Of a stretch of 64,000 nucleotides of DNA, positions 1 to 12,056 are shown piece by piece (within the stretch, counting starts at the first letter, position 1; each line of letters starts with the position of its first letter). This stretch comes from Schizophyllum amplum (lineage: Eukaryota; Basidiomycota; Agaricomycetes; Agaricales; Schizophyllaceae). The stretch is taken from NCBI GenBank assembly GCA_007026445.1, contig VDMD01000013.1, positions 124,001-188,000 of the forward strand, written 5' to 3'. The notes under the pieces were generated by a model. It was not told the origin of the DNA, did not search any database, and saw only the letters and a list, made by a program, of their open reading frames with translations. Both the position numbers and the translations under genes were made by a program.

Positions 1-432
1 GGGACAGAAAGAGTATCACCGCAAGTAGTCGGAGGAGGAGCAGGAAGCGGCGAGAGTTACAATATGATAACGAACCACCCGCCACAGGTCGTTTGACAAC
101 CACAACAAGGTCCGCGCGTGTGGGCCCGGTTGAAGGTCAAAAATTGGCGGCAGAGGCGGGAAGGGTGCCTGGCGAGCGTGTTCGTCGAAATGTGCAAGTG
201 TCGAGGGATGGAGTATGCTGGAGGGACGAGGGGGTCTTTCCAGGTGAAAGTCGACCCCTAGGGTTTGGCGTGCGTCCTGAGGGGTATCCTCAGGGCCTAA
301 TAAGAGAGGGAGAAAGAACATTATTCGCCATTCCTAACGTATTCTAACTGAAGGACTCACTACGCGAAGAGAACACATAAGTTAGCTAGGTAAACACATC
401 AACGTATCCGTCGCTCGTTGGTGTCGTATCCG
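1..432. other. left-edge non-coding stretch
   Basis: No reading frame here has recognisable protein content or plausible splice structure. It lies 3' of the Zn2Cys6 gene on the minus strand. It may include that gene's 3' UTR and the end or start of a gene outside the window. Confidence 0.4.
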
Positions 433-1560
433 TCACTTCTCTGTCCGTGGGCGCTTCTCTGGCGGGACGTCCTCCCCGCCCTCGCTCGCCCGCTTCCGCG
501 GCGTCATCGGGGAGGTAGACGCGCTGCTGTCGCTTTCGACAAGTGGTGAGGTGCCGTCTTTCTCCGAATTTGGGCCCATGCTGTCGTGCTCCCCGTTCGG
601 ACCCATGCCATCGTGCTCTGCGTTCGAACCCATGCCGTCGTTCTCCGCGCTCGGGACCATGCCCTCTGGTGGCGGCTGGTGCATCATCTGCGGCGGCGGC
701 GGCACCATTCCGTACATATGCGCGGCGTAGGGGAATGGTGGGGGGTAGTAGTATGGGGGCATGACTTGCGGGGCCCCCTGTTGGTCGCCGCCGCCAGGTT
801 GCGTGTCTGCAGGCATTGGTGGTGGAGCGGGAAGGAGGCCAGGGACGGGGTAGCACATGGGGTAGTAGCCCTCCTGGCCAGGCGGGGGGCCTGAACCAGG
901 TGGCGGTGCTTGAGCATTGGCGGGAGGCGGTTGCGTCTGCCAATCCCCCGCTTCGGGCGTGTACTCCGTAAACTGCTGCTGCTCCTGGTCCTTGTTTCTA
1001 CGCTTGTACGGCCCGCGCTTGATGCCCTTCTTCCGCTCCTTGCGCTGCCCGTCGACGCAGCTCTCGATCAGGCCGTACTTGACGCACCGCTCGCACGGGC
1101 GCGCCTCGTCGCAGCGCTTGCACGCCGTCGCGCAGTTCGTGCAGGCGTTCTTCACCTGCTTGCGCTTCATGCGCATTTGCGCGGCGCTGGGCGACGACCC
1201 GCCCGTGGGCGGGCTCGGCAGCGCGGACGGCACGAAGGCGCCTGGGACATCGGGGTGAGCGGACGCGCGATCGCCGAGCACGTACTCGTACGCACCTTGG
1301 CCGGGGGGAGGGGGCGGAAAGGCGTACACCATCCCGGGCGGGAGAGGCGGGAGCATCATGATCTGCGTGCCCGGCGGGAGCGCGGTGGGCATGCCGTTCG
1401 CGTCGATGGCGATGGCGCCGCCCTCCGCGCCGGGCGCGGTGTAGAAGGAGGGCGGGTACGCGGCGGCGGGGGATACGAAGGTGGGCGCGTACGGCGATGG
1501 GTAGGGCATCGCGTACGCGGGCTGCTCCTGGGCGGGCGACTTGGGCGGCTCGGTGGCCAT
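433..1560 (-). CDS. Zn2Cys6 fungal-type transcription regulator
   Basis: A single-exon gene for a 375-residue protein. A binuclear zinc cluster sits in the middle (about residues 140-168) with spacing C-x2-C-x6-C-x5-C-x2-C-x8-C. It is followed by a very basic stretch (RKERKKGIKRGPYKRR) that should contact DNA or act as a nuclear signal. The rest is low complexity: the N-terminal 130 residues are rich in Pro, Ala and Tyr, and the region after the cluster is rich in Pro, Gln and Tyr. Near the C-terminus a 9-residue acidic/Gly/Met unit occurs four times, three of the copies as clear 27-bp DNA repeats (575-655). No fungal-specific transcription factor middle-homology domain is visible, so the target pathway cannot be inferred. 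The start is the first ATG of the open frame, and no intron is needed. Family assignment is secure; the role is unknown. Confidence 0.85.
   Translation of the reverse strand: MATEPPKSPAQEQPAYAMPYPSPYAPTFVSPAAAYPPSFYTAPGAEGGAIAIDANGMPTALPPGTQIMMLPPLPPGMVYAFPPPPPGQGAYEYVLGDRASAHPDVPGAFVPSALPSPPTGGSSPSAAQMRMKRKQVKNACTNCATACKRCDEARPCERCVKYGLIESCVDGQRKERKKGIKRGPYKRRNKDQEQQQFTEYTPEAGDWQTQPPPANAQAPPPGSGPPPGQEGYYPMCYPVPGLLPAPPPMPADTQPGGGDQQGAPQVMPPYYYPPPFPYAAHMYGMVPPPPQMMHQPPPEGMVPSAENDGMGSNAEHDGMGPNGEHDSMGPNSEKDGTSPLVESDSSASTSPMTPRKRASEGGEDVPPEKRPRTEK
575..655 (-). repeat. 27-bp coding minisatellite in the Zn2Cys6 gene
   Basis: Three consecutive 27-bp units (575-601, 602-628, 629-655), with a fourth diverged copy adjoining at about 551-574. 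They encode 9-residue repeats of the form N-x-E-x-D-x-M-G-x. The copies keep the frame and differ at several bases. Confidence 0.8.
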
Positions 1561-3096
1561 CTCGTTGCGGGGTCGGGGTCGGGGTCTACCCAGATGGCGG
1601 GACTGCTGGTGGTGTGGTGTGCGCCCCGCTCGGCGGCGGCGGCGGCAACTGGCGGCACGGTGGCGAGCTGTCCATGGTCGTCGTCAGCGCAGGAGGCAAG
1701 GGAAGGGATCGGTGCGCACCTGCGCTACGCGAATTGCAAGTCCGCTTTCAACGTCCGACGGTGCGTTGAGTCTCAGTCGAATGGAGCTCCGACCCAGCTT
1801 TGACCTGTCCTAACACACTCTCCTCTGCTGCTCCGTGTCTTCTCGATTCTGGGCCCGCTGGCGCTGGGAGCCCGAACCTGCTGATGTCGTGGTACGGATA
1901 CAAGGCTATCCAAGAGCGCAATCTCTCTCCTTGGACCGTGGGAACTCGTTCAGCGTCGCGGTCTCGCCGACCTCCTGGTCTGGTAGGCAACGGGGTCACT
2001 ACCACCCTCTTTCGACGTCGTGTAATAGGACGGCAAGCGTACTTGGAAGATTTTGGGAAGACGGCCGATTTCGGTACAGGACAGTCTTCACGAACGTTGA
2101 TCATCTACCACTGGCTACCGCTCTCGCGCTCAGCTCTCCACGTTTCAGTCTGTCTCTCGACTTCACTGCCTCTCAGATCCCCAGACCAGATCCACGCAAA
2201 CCTGCTATCTATGATTCTTGGCTTTGCTAGACAGTGCATGAAGCCTGGTGAGCAAACTGTTGCCACGCTGTCGACGACTCCTTTTCCTCCTCATACCATC
2301 GACAAGACTGCCAAGCTCGAACGCAGCTCTCCCTTCTTCATCTACTTATGTATAAGCTTGCTTTTCATGCTCAGATAGTGCAAGATTCATCCGTATAATC
2401 GGCAGCAATACGCCAGGTGGACATGATGGAGGCGTCGTCCGGCGCTGCTCAGGCGCTGCTTCATACAGTGCACGTCAGTCTAGGGCACTGCACACGAACC
2501 TGTAACGCTTGCCACCCATGCGTCGTTTGAGATGCACTGGTTTGTTGGCTGAGCTACTTAGACGCCACCACTCTCGGCCACGGTCATCAGAGCTCGAGGT
2601 GCTGCAATGCACAAAGCACGGCGACGCGTACATTCATTGATCTCTGCCCGCGGCATGACACAAGGCAAATGCGTTGTCACTGTCCTTTCACCCCTTCCTT
2701 TTTTTTACTACGTGGAATGGTACAGTACAATGGGAAAACTCAATGAGTGTCTACCATCACACAAAGTCAATCAATGAGCCTTGGTACTTCCATCGCCCGC
2801 TGAGCGCTGAGCATGCAAAGCAGACATGTATTCCTAGGACGGATGGCCAAAAAGTTTTGTTTGAAATTGTTTGCTTGTACTTAGAGGCGTGACCGCGAGA
2901 AGACTGATCGGGCCGAAGGCTGCTGTCATCGCCATGACTCAGAGAAGCGGAACAGAATCAGACAGATCAGCATCTTGCCCCTGTATAGGATCGCCTCTTC
3001 AAGCTTGCACACATTGGCTGGCACACGACCTTGTTCCTTCCCTCCATCAGCTCTCCCTCAAGCAACTCCTCAAGAAGAACTCACTAGCGCTTCAAC
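1561..3096. other. intergenic region, shared upstream of Zn2Cys6 gene and lipase
   Basis: About 1.5 kb between divergent genes. Several open frames exist, but none shows recognisable domains or consistent splice junctions. The stretch just upstream of 3097 is rich in C/T with short purine breaks, as expected of a fungal promoter/5' UTR. I see nothing else. Confidence 0.45.
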
Positions 3097-4532
3097 ATGG
3101 TGACCGATGAACCCGCAGAGATACCGGCCTCCAGCTCCTCGCAAACGCTTTCCGACAGCAGCAGACCATCGCAGAGCAGACTGTCAGAGGGTCGCAGGCC
3201 CTCAGATATCGGCAGCAGGCTCAGGAAATCGACCAGCATGCTCAGCAGGTCGCTGTCAATGAGCAACAAGCCAACGAAGGCCGCTCGGGCCAAGTACACG
3301 CTTACGGAGACGCAGAAGGAAATGTACTCGGCCGAGAAACTGATGAACTTCCGCTGGATTGCGAAGACAGTCGCGACGATCAGCCCCTATGTGCTCCAAG
3401 CCGAGGACATGGTTCCGCAGGACATCGTCGAGGAACTATCACTTCTGGGTGCGTACGCTTCATTCACTATCACGGGCACTTGCTGAACATACTCCCCCAG
3501 GTCAATTCGCGGAAACCGTCTACATCTGTAACAGCACGAAGACCCTCGAAGACTTCCTCTTTGCCCACATACAAGAACTGACGCGCCCGGGCCTCCCCTT
3601 TGATTGCTACACCGCGCTCCTCGACGCGGACCTCGTCTCCACCTTCCACGGCACCGTCGCCCGTCTCCCCGCTACGATCTTCCACCACCGGCCCTCGCAC
3701 CGGCTCATCCTCTCCATCTCCGGCACATCCTCGCTCCAGCACGCCTATTATGACGTCAAAACCAATAAGCACCGGCACCCCTCGCGCCGCGGGCAGGTGC
3801 ACTCCGGGTTCTGGCGCCTGTACAAGGGGCTGCGCGGCCGCGCGGTGGACGCGCTGAGGGACGCGCTCGACAAGTACCCGGATGTCAATGAGCTGGTGGT
3901 GACGGGGCACTCGATGGGCGGGGTGGTATGCCACTTGTTGCTGCTGGACTTATTGGCGGACGAGTCGCTGCTGCCGGTCGACGTGAAGCTGAAGATCTGT
4001 GCGTTCGGCTCGCCGCGGCCCGGGGACGCGGAGCTTGCACGGTACTGGAAGGAGCTGGTGAAGACGCGGCGGCTAATGCATGGCGAGGATTCGTTCACGG
4101 AATACCTTGTCAAGGCGTACAACGATGGTGCGTTTTGCCAACCTCGATAACCCCCAGCTCTCCTGACGTCGTACTTAAATCTTGACAGGCGTCCCAGCAC
4201 TGCCACCCCTCGCATTCGGCTTCCGCCACTTCACGGAGACACCCTTCTATCTCACCGACGACCACCTCTATCGCATCCCCGAGCAAGAGTGCGAGTGCAC
4301 GCTCTTCAACGTCCAGGAGCGCGCCTCGGACCCCACATACCCCAAGGGCGGGCACAACTACTACAACGGGCGGCCCATCGAGCGCTTCTTCCGCCGGGTG
4401 AACTGGCTGGAGAAGGCGAAGCCTGGGGTGGAGGGGTGGGAGGAGAGGTATAAGACACATGCAGGGCGGCATGAGAGGTGGGATAAGGAGGGGAGGGGAA
4501 GGAGTGACGGCAGGGGTGAGGGGGTGTCTTGA
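3097..4532 (+). CDS. class 3 (alpha/beta) lipase-like protein
   Basis: Three exons (3097-3448, 3501-4127, 4189-4532) join in frame into 440 codons. The first 60 residues are Ser-rich and polar with no signal peptide. The lipase_3 core follows, with a strand-turn such as LILSISGTSS and the nucleophile elbow GHSMGG, the Ser being about residue 255. Next come the family's F-G-S-P-R-P-G motif and a late Asp/His region (DDHLYRIP, then KGGHNYYNG). The length fits intracellular lipase_3 proteins, which hydrolyse acyl glycerols or related esters; the lack of a leader suggests the cytosol or a membrane surface and not secretion. It converges with the dioxygenase gene downstream. Substrate is not predictable from sequence. 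The splice junctions split Gly codons cleanly at both introns. Confidence 0.88.
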
Positions 4533-4821
4533 TAGAGTTGCTGTCGTGGGGGACGCATTTTTGTAGGCAGACGACGCTGGCAAGGAGGAAGACCATTTGT
4601 CGCGCGCATCTACTCACGCGCATATTTTATAGGATATTTATTGTGGGCGTAGCAACCCATCATCATCATGTATAGATACATTGCGACATTGCAGTGCGAG
4701 CTATACTCATAATTCATCAGATTTTCCATCAGAGAAAATTCCAGTTCAGCGCAGATTCAGATTTTACGTCGAGGCCACAAGAATGCGACGAGGCTTTGCT
4801 GCGCCGGGCGCCCGTCGGGAC

Positions 4822-6763
4822 TCACAGTTTGGCGTCCCGAGGCACAGCTGGCGCAACAGCAGGCGTTGGGCCTAGGGCTGGGGTCGGGTCACGCTTGGTG
4901 TGATCTGCCTCGACTTTGTGGCCCTCCGAGCCGGAGCTGCCCTCGCTGTCCTTCCTCAGCACGAAGTCGAACTGCAGGAGCTTAAAAGGTTTGTCCCGGG
5001 GGATGCCGCGCCTCTGGGCCTCGGTGGCGTCCGTCACCTGCTCGAAGTTCTGTGCGCGTGGATGTCAGCGAAGTGCGCGCGATGATTCATGATAATCGCC
5101 GATGAAGCCTGAAGCTTGGGGGATGGGAGCATCGTCCAGTGATCTACAGCGGACAGGATGGGAAGATATTGGGCCGAGTAAGGCGGTGGCTGGTGCAGAG
5201 GGAGAAAATTCAAGGACTGATCCCAGAAAATGGCCGGTGGCAGGAGCGAAGGGCAATTGAGTGTTAATGAGAAAATGAACAGGCGGCGGAGGTGAGCGAC
5301 GTGGGCGAGGCAATCACGGATAGCATCCGTCCTCGAGTTACCCAAGAGATCGAGCAAGGAGGCCGCTGCAATGCGAGGGAGGAAGAGAGCAAAGGCCACA
5401 TGAGGGAAGGCGGACGGGAGGATATACGAACGCAAAGCGGAGATGGCAAGCCACAACACCGCGCGTGACTAGCTACAGGCCCGCTCACTTACCACAACCA
5501 GCGAGCGCTTGACCGCAAATACAGCATCGTTCGTCAGATACGTGTCACCCTCGGGGTACAGCGCAGTGACGAGCGTCTTCAGCCCCGGGGCGGTCACCAT
5601 GAAGTGCAGGTGGGCCGGGCGCTAAATTCATCGTCTGCGTAAGCATTCCCTGCATCGTGTGAAGACATGACATGCTCATGACGGACCATGTTGTGCCGGT
5701 TAAGCATGGTGAGCAGCTCGCCCACCGGGCCGTCGCCAGGAATGGGGTACGGCACGGGCACGACTGCGCGGAAGCTATAGCGGCCCTGCGTGTCGGTGCG
5801 CAGGCGCCCACGACAGTCCGGCTTTTCGCGGTCAGCATATTGGGTGTCATAGAACCCTGAAGGCTCGCGTTAAACATGCTGAAGCTCAGTGGGGAGCAGA
5901 GAGGCAAAGACTTACCATTCTCGTCGGCCTCCCATGTTTCGATGACGGCACCGGGAACGGGCGCTCCATCTGTGTTCAGAACGCGTCCCTCAACGAAGAG
6001 GAACTCGCCCTTGCCCTCAGAGGCGATGGATTCACCCAGTGAGACTGTAAGTGCACCGCTGAGCCTTGGAGTCCAGACGCGCGCCGATAGCTCACCTTCC
6101 GCGGCATCCTCAGTGAAAAATGGCCCCAGAACCGTGTGATCGGTGCCCTTGCCATCGGACGGGTTCGACAGGCCCTCTACCAGGGAAGAGAAGCCAAAGA
6201 TGTCGGAAAGGAGGATAAATTCCTGGCGTAGTGGCGTGCACGTCTGCCCCGTGCGCGTGAGGAACTCAATCGCAGCCCGCCACTCTGCAATCGTCAACCT
6301 GCGCAGAAGAGGTTCAGTCAGCTCCCATCCGTGCTCTACGGTCGTATTCCCAACAGCGCCTGCTCGCACGTCCGCTACTGTGCGGGGGGTGCATCGCTGC
6401 CAAGGCTGCTTCTACTCACTTCGTCTCCTTCGCAAAGACGTGCAGATGTTCGACAAGCTTATCCATAAGTAGACGCTGTCGCCTGAGAATGCGGCAAGGA
6501 TGATCTCCGCGTCAGCTTTAAGGAGATGAGCATAGCGAGCATGGACGGCGCACGGGTTGGTGATTAGTGTGTTAAGCTTGAAGACATTCTCTGTGACGAG
6601 GTCGGGCGTGTCGGGGACCTGGAATGGAGACGGGGTTGACCGTCAGGCTTGTTCGGTACAATGAGTCAACGGTAGCGCGCACCGGAAGCTCGAAGGAGGG
6701 GGGCGGGATGCCATTAGACTGCGCGACGTTCGGGGCCTTGGGGACGCTGGTTGAGTCGCTCAT
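4822..6763 (-). CDS. intradiol ring-cleavage dioxygenase, hydroxyquinol 1,2-dioxygenase type
   Basis: A multi-exon gene for a cytosolic non-haem Fe(III) enzyme that opens hydroxyquinol or catechol between the two hydroxyls, feeding aromatic carbon into the 3-oxoadipate route. The N-terminal helical domain has the family strings [19 protein letters not shown] and TVLGPFF. The catalytic part has a Tyr in GFYDTQY, a Tyr in GRYSF followed by [10 protein letters not shown], and the iron-binding His pair in RPAHLHF. Together these give the expected two-Tyr, two-His set. The RPAHLHF exon joins the preceding NRHNM after removal of an intron. The last coding intron (5051-5492) is 442 nt, far longer than the others. 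The C-terminal tail is polar. The start is placed at the ATG at 6763; the first intron junctions (about 6620-6690 and 6380-6470) are less certain. Confidence 0.86.
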
Positions 6764-7939
6764 GGTGTAGCTTGTGAAGTGTGGGTTGTGGGGAGAGACA
6801 AAGGGATGTGGGAATCGTTTCTCGCGAAGACATAAGGCTACCCGGCGTTGTCACTTCTTGTTCTCGTGAGCTGGGGAAGACGCGCACGGGGGCCGGCAAA
6901 GCGGGCATTCTGTCCGACTGTCGGGGGAATATCTCGTGAGCAGCATATGTCGAGGAGAAAAATTGGAAGGCACAAATGGGCAACGGCCTGCGTGAAGTTG
7001 AACTGCAGTAAGCAGAGTCAGTGTGCTATGTAGCATAAATAAACCCGCGCCGCGGGAGCTGCGCGGGAGCAAAAGATCTGATGCAGATCAGTCTGATTCA
7101 GTGCAGATCGTGTCAACTCGGACCGCAAATCCGGATCGGGGCGGGACCTGCCGCGCCGGCGCAACGCAGCCTGCACAACGCCAGCAAAACGCCAGCAAGA
7201 CTTTGGGCCCCAAATCCACACGCCTCCTCGCGCAAAATTTGTCAATTCGTTGCAGCCGCTACACGGCTCTCAGCATGCACTGTATATCTGCAACGGAAGG
7301 TCACATTCAGAAACTGCATACGCCACGAACGTCTGCTGTTTAATTGTGGCACATGCACCGCTAGCGCATCTCGGCGCAAATCAACCTCCCGCAACCGCGT
7401 TTCGACACGGCATGAATGAATTTATACGACCGCGCGCAGCGCTCGCAAGTTTATCTAGGCGCACTGTGCCGCCGACGTTTGCCATCGGGTAATCGACCTT
7501 GCAGGAACGGCACCCACACGAGCCATTCCGTACATGATCGTGGCAACCGATTGACGGACGGACGAAACCAAACTTATTGTGTACGCGGCACCGCCGGTCT
7601 GTGCCCTGAAGCTCACTGCTGCTTAGGACCCCCAGGAGCGTTCTGAGTATACACCCCGCTCGCGACTGCTTCTCGCAAATTGCGCACCGGTCGGCCTTAT
7701 CTGACTTCGAATCTCAGTGCGCTCTCGATACTTACATCGATCTCATAGAGTCTTGGTTCCCAGGGCTGTTTGCCACACATTGGATCACCGAGCGTCCCAA
7801 TAAGGCGCCACGCACCGGTTGGCTTTAATTTACTGACTATGGCGATATTCGGTCTGGACACGTTTCTAGCCTGTCCATCGCGTCCGGTTTATAGCCGCCC
7901 CTTCTCCACCGCCCATCTTCCCGCATCCACCTTGTAGCA
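6764..7939. other. divergent promoter region, dioxygenase / velvet gene
   Basis: About 1.2 kb between divergent starts. Open frames are short and lack recognisable sequence. It probably carries the regulatory DNA of both neighbours. No convincing TATA box or repeat was singled out. Confidence 0.45.
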
Positions 7940-9093
7940 ATGCTAAACGACCCGCAAGAGGTATATCGCAGGCGCAATAGCGCTGAGTCGGCGCGAGGGA
8001 ACATCTATATCAACTATGTTGCCAGATACCGCCAACCTGGCGGGTCTGTCCCCGATTTCGCACACGGCTGCTATGAAGGGGGCCAACCGGGCCCGACGAC
8101 CACTGTCGCGGAGTTGGCAGAGATACAGACGCCTTCGTTTGGCAGAAAGTGCGTGCTACTGGCTCCAGCCAGCGCGAGGAATTCCTGACAGTCCCGTGAA
8201 TATTCCAGATATGCCACGGTGGACCGTCGCCCGCTTGATCCGCCGCCCGTCGTCCGGCTTCGGCTGTTCGAAGTTCTGCACCCAGGCACTGTCTACCAGC
8301 AAGCGCGCGAAGTCACGAGGTATTTGTGCGTGCCACTCCACTGTGTGTGGCTTTACTTATATGGCTTCGACAGCGCAATCGATACGACGTGCTTCACGTG
8401 TGTCGCCCATCTATACTGTGCGACTCGGAGAAGCGCTGGCCCTTCATCTCCTGGCGCGTCCACCTCCGCCTATGGCCGTCAACCTGGAGCTGTGTGCCAC
8501 CCGTACTATGAGCCGGGCGCTTGGACTGGAGGCCCTGGTTTTGCGCGCGCGACGGGCTCCACGATGCCTATGCTGCCCGTCCAGTCCATTCCGCAACAAG
8601 GCGAGCACGTCACTGAACATCTAGTCGGTGGGAAGGTAACAACGGCTACCAAAATCACTTTCGATGGTCAACCGATGGTCGTCTTCGCTTTCCCGGTACG
8701 TGCTCCTCTCGACGCTGTGGAGAAAAAAAGAATCTCAACAATGCCAATGTCAGGATCTCTCCGTGAGACTGGAGGGACATTTCTATCTCCGATACAGCCT
8801 ATTCGATCTAACATTGTCTCTGCCGTCCCCGGGCTGCGAGCGCCCCCTTTTCAACTGCCAGGCGGAGTGCTACGGAGGGGTCTTCAGGGTCTACCCTACG
8901 AAGGAAGCACCCAGTCTTCCTACATCGACACCCATGACCAAGGTCAGGATCATCGTTGTCCTTTTATGGCGCGGACCTAATGCTTGCCAAGGCTCTCTAC
9001 GACGCTGGCCTCCGCATCACTTTCCGCTCGCGCGAGCGCAAGCGTCGCCGCAACAATGAAGGCTCTCCTTCGAACGCCTCTACTCAGGGATGA
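7940..9093 (+). CDS. velvet-domain developmental regulator
   Basis: Velvet proteins are fungal nuclear regulators that bind DNA through an NF-kappaB-like fold and couple development with secondary metabolism. The diagnostic strings are present in order: YATVDRRPLDPPPVVRLRLF, then FDGQPMVVFAFP joined to DLSVRLEGHFYLRYSLFDL, then AECYGGVFRVYPTKE and TPMTK joined to ALYDAGLRITFR. A basic end (RERKRRRNN) looks like a nuclear signal. A 60-nt intron with a GTGCGT donor (about 8142-8209) and a 49-nt intron (8943-8991) restore the frame; one or two more introns lie between about 8270 and 8680. The protein ends shortly after the domain, so it is a short type resembling VosA/VelB/VelC, not VeA. Which member cannot be told. 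The ATG at 7940 is the likely start, but the N-terminal 70 residues are poorly conserved and their splicing is uncertain. Confidence 0.8.
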
Positions 9094-9646
9094 CACTGAG
9101 CGGTCGAGGCGCATCGTCACTCGCGTCCGGACGCTGGGCGTAGATACACAAGCGCGAACAGCTCGCCCCCGGGCCCCGCCTGCTCTGACGGTATATGGCA
9201 ATCTCCCTCTTCATTGAACTTAAGGCTTTTACACCCATCGCTGCGCCGTTACGTACTGCACAGGGCGTTCAGAACTTCCATCGCGCCGGACAGCAGAATT
9301 CACGTCGATAGAGCGCGGCCTCCGCGGACGGGCGACCGTCACACATATGTTTAACACTGTAGTAATTTCACAACTTATTTTAGAGGTAGTGTATATGCGT
9401 AACCGCCCCATCGGCGTACCTCCCTTGCTAGGGGTGATATCGCCCAGGAACAATGGACTGTTTACTTTCCATTGTTTGTCTCAAGGCCAGCGCGGTCACG
9501 TGAGAGAAGTCATTTCTCCCATTTCAAATCCAACGGCAGCCGCGAGCCGCGCGCCTTGTCCTGGACCGTCATCATCATCGAGATCGCTGCGACCTTCCCC
9601 TTCTTGGTTTTTCCTCTTTCTTGGATCTCTGGGCTCTCTGAAGTAC
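9094..9646. other. intergenic region between velvet gene and RAD52
   Basis: About 550 bp between genes on the same strand. It holds the velvet 3' UTR and the RAD52 promoter. An open frame extends upstream of the chosen RAD52 start to 9347, but that segment has no similarity to RAD52 proteins. Confidence 0.45.
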
Positions 9647-11544
9647 ATGGAAGGATCAGCGGCGGCCTTCAGCGGACATCTCGTCAACGCATTCGAGCAG
9701 AGTCAGCAACCACATACACGTGCCACTGGGCCCTTCGGACAGCCGCTGCCCTTCTTCACGCAGGAGACGAGCATTATGGAAGCGGGCAACATGTCATTCA
9801 ATACGAGCATGCATGGGGGCGGGCTCCAGATCAAACAGGAATCGGCGGTTGCGAGCACCTCCGCCTCCGCAGCGTCACACGCAGGGGGTCTCACCACGGA
9901 TTCGCAGTTCAACATTCAGGCGTTCAAGCACAAGCTCAACCAGAAGCTCGGGCCGGAGTATCTCTCGACGCGCCCGGGCGGCGGGGGGACGAAGCTCACG
10001 TACACTGCGGGCTGGCAGATCATCAACCTGGCGAACGAAGTGTTCGGGTTCAACGGCTGGAGCACGAATGTGATCAGTTTGACGACGGACTTCATCGACG
10101 AGAAGAACGGGCGGTATAGCGTGGGGGTAACATCGATCGTGCGGGTGACGCTTAGGGACGGAGCGTTCCATGAAGACATCGGGTACGGGCAGGGCGATAA
10201 TCAACCGAATAAGGGTCAAGCGTTGGACAAGGTGCGTGTTGTCCCGGGTCTTGCGCAGCGGCCTGACTGATGAACTTGTTAGGCCAAGAAAGAGGCGGTC
10301 ACGGACGGAATGAAGCGCGCCCTCAGACACTTTGGAAACGTACTGGGGAACTGCTTGTATGACAAGTCGTACACGGACCGAGTCGCAAAGATGAAGAGCA
10401 AGGTGCCTCAGGTATGTTTTCCGTCGCAGACATGTATCCTGTCACTCATCGTCATACAGGAGAAATACGACGACAGCACGCTATACCATTCCGACAAGTC
10501 CTTCGCAAATGCCACATCGAACACACACAATGTTAGCTCTTCATCTCGCTCCTCGGCACCCAACAACACCTCTGCACCTCAACCCAGACCGTCCGCTGTC
10601 CAACAAAGACCCCCACAATCGACTTCTGCAGCCGCCTCTTCTTCGTCCGTACGTCCGCCACCCATCGTTCCACCGAACAGTGGCCCCAATTCATACGCCA
10701 ATCGCCCGCAGCAACAGGCGCCAGGAAGCAGGCCTCACGCACCGCCGCAGACGAACAACCGACCTTCAGAAACCCGACCCTCAGCATCCGCCAGCAAATC
10801 TTCAGACACGCCTCCACCCGCCCCTGCTCCACCTGCCTCAGACGATGACTTCTTCAACGGGGACGACGACTTCTTCGATCTTGTGAGCGGCTTGGAAGAC
10901 TCGGGCGCGCCAATTGGCGACGACGAGGGAAGGCCGCTCCAGAACGACGAGCCGCCGTTGCATGAAGATACGGAGTCGGATGCTCATCCGCCACAGCAGG
11001 CCAGCATCGCGCCGCAGAGTCGGCCACAACAGCAACCCCAACCAGCCGCGCGACCTCATCGGCCTGCCCCGCATGCGCAGCAGCCCCGCCGGGAGCCGGC
11101 GTCCGTGAAGAAGCAGCAGGACCCACAACGGCGGGAGCAGGAGCGACAGGCGCGGCTGAACTTGATTCAAGAAGCTATGGGCGAGAAGGTCGCTGCGCCC
11201 GCGCCCTCCCGAACTGGCAACCAGAACAACGCCCCGCACGCGCGCAGCAGCAGCGGGAGTGCGACAATATCCTCCGGCGCGCGGTCCTCCTCGACCGGCT
11301 CGGGCGGCTTCAGGCCGGCTCAGCAGCAGACGGCGGGGGTGAAGAGGAGCGCGGATGCTATGTCGACGTCGTGAGTGTTCATTCTGTGGACTTCGATGGA
11401 GCTGGGGAGCTGACGTGCTTGTGCAGCCATAACCAGACGAACCGCCGACCTACGCCGGGCGTCGGCATGGGTCTTAATCAGCAGGTCCGGCAGCCGCTGG
11501 GCACTCTGGATGTTGGCGGGGATGCGAAGCGCGCGCGGTACTGA
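9647..11544 (+). CDS. RAD52: RAD52 recombination mediator
   Basis: Four exons (9647-10231, 10283-10411, 10460-11370, 11427-11544) give 580 codons ending in KRARY. The Rad52/Rad22 single-strand annealing domain starts at about residue 90 and is unmistakable: [69 protein letters not shown] and LGNCLYDK. After it the protein is low complexity, rich in Ser, Pro, Gln and acidic patches ([14 protein letters not shown]), as in fungal Rad52 tails that bind RPA and Rad51. The protein loads Rad51 on RPA-coated single strands and anneals complementary strands in the nucleus. Splices are clean GT-AG. The ATG at 9647 begins just ahead of a short variable leader; an in-frame ATG at 9347 would add 100 residues without family support. 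Confidence 0.93.
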
Positions 11545-12056
11545 GATGGCTTCGCGGTCTGTTCTGTCTTCGTTATTTGCTGTTCGTTATCCTTCTGTTC
11601 CCTCATTGTCCCACACATCATTGCATATCATGCACCTCTTGGCTTTCCCGCATCACTTTCTTGGCCTGTTATTGACTTCATCGCTCTTGTTTTCGAGTTC
11701 CGAGCACTGAATCGTTTGAACCCCGACCATTACAACCTGATTACAACTGAATCACTGGTCGCTCAAGGACCGTCGTCACTTTACTGTACCATCATGGATA
11801 TTCTTTGCACATGCACTCCTATTGTCAGATATGTACCTACGCACACTGAAGACAACGCTATAGCCTGTTCTGCGCTTGTGATATAGCAAATACAAGAAAT
11901 ATGTTACAAGTGGATTTTGTACGGCAACCATGGAGGCTCCCATTTTACGAACGCTCAGGTTCGAGGGGCTGTCATCGCATACTAGGCTATGCTGGATCTG
12001 CCCAATCACGGCACGTAACGAAAGTCAGGCGCCTGCAAAGGAGGCTTCAGCTACAT
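11545..12056. other. intergenic region between converging RAD52 and MFS genes
   Basis: About 510 bp of 3' flanking DNA, T-rich just after RAD52 and with no gene-like frame. Both neighbours probably terminate here. Confidence 0.45.

Noticed and set aside
1800..2378. 192-codon open frame (+)
   Set aside because: No domain, irregular composition, and lies in the divergent promoter between two supported genes.
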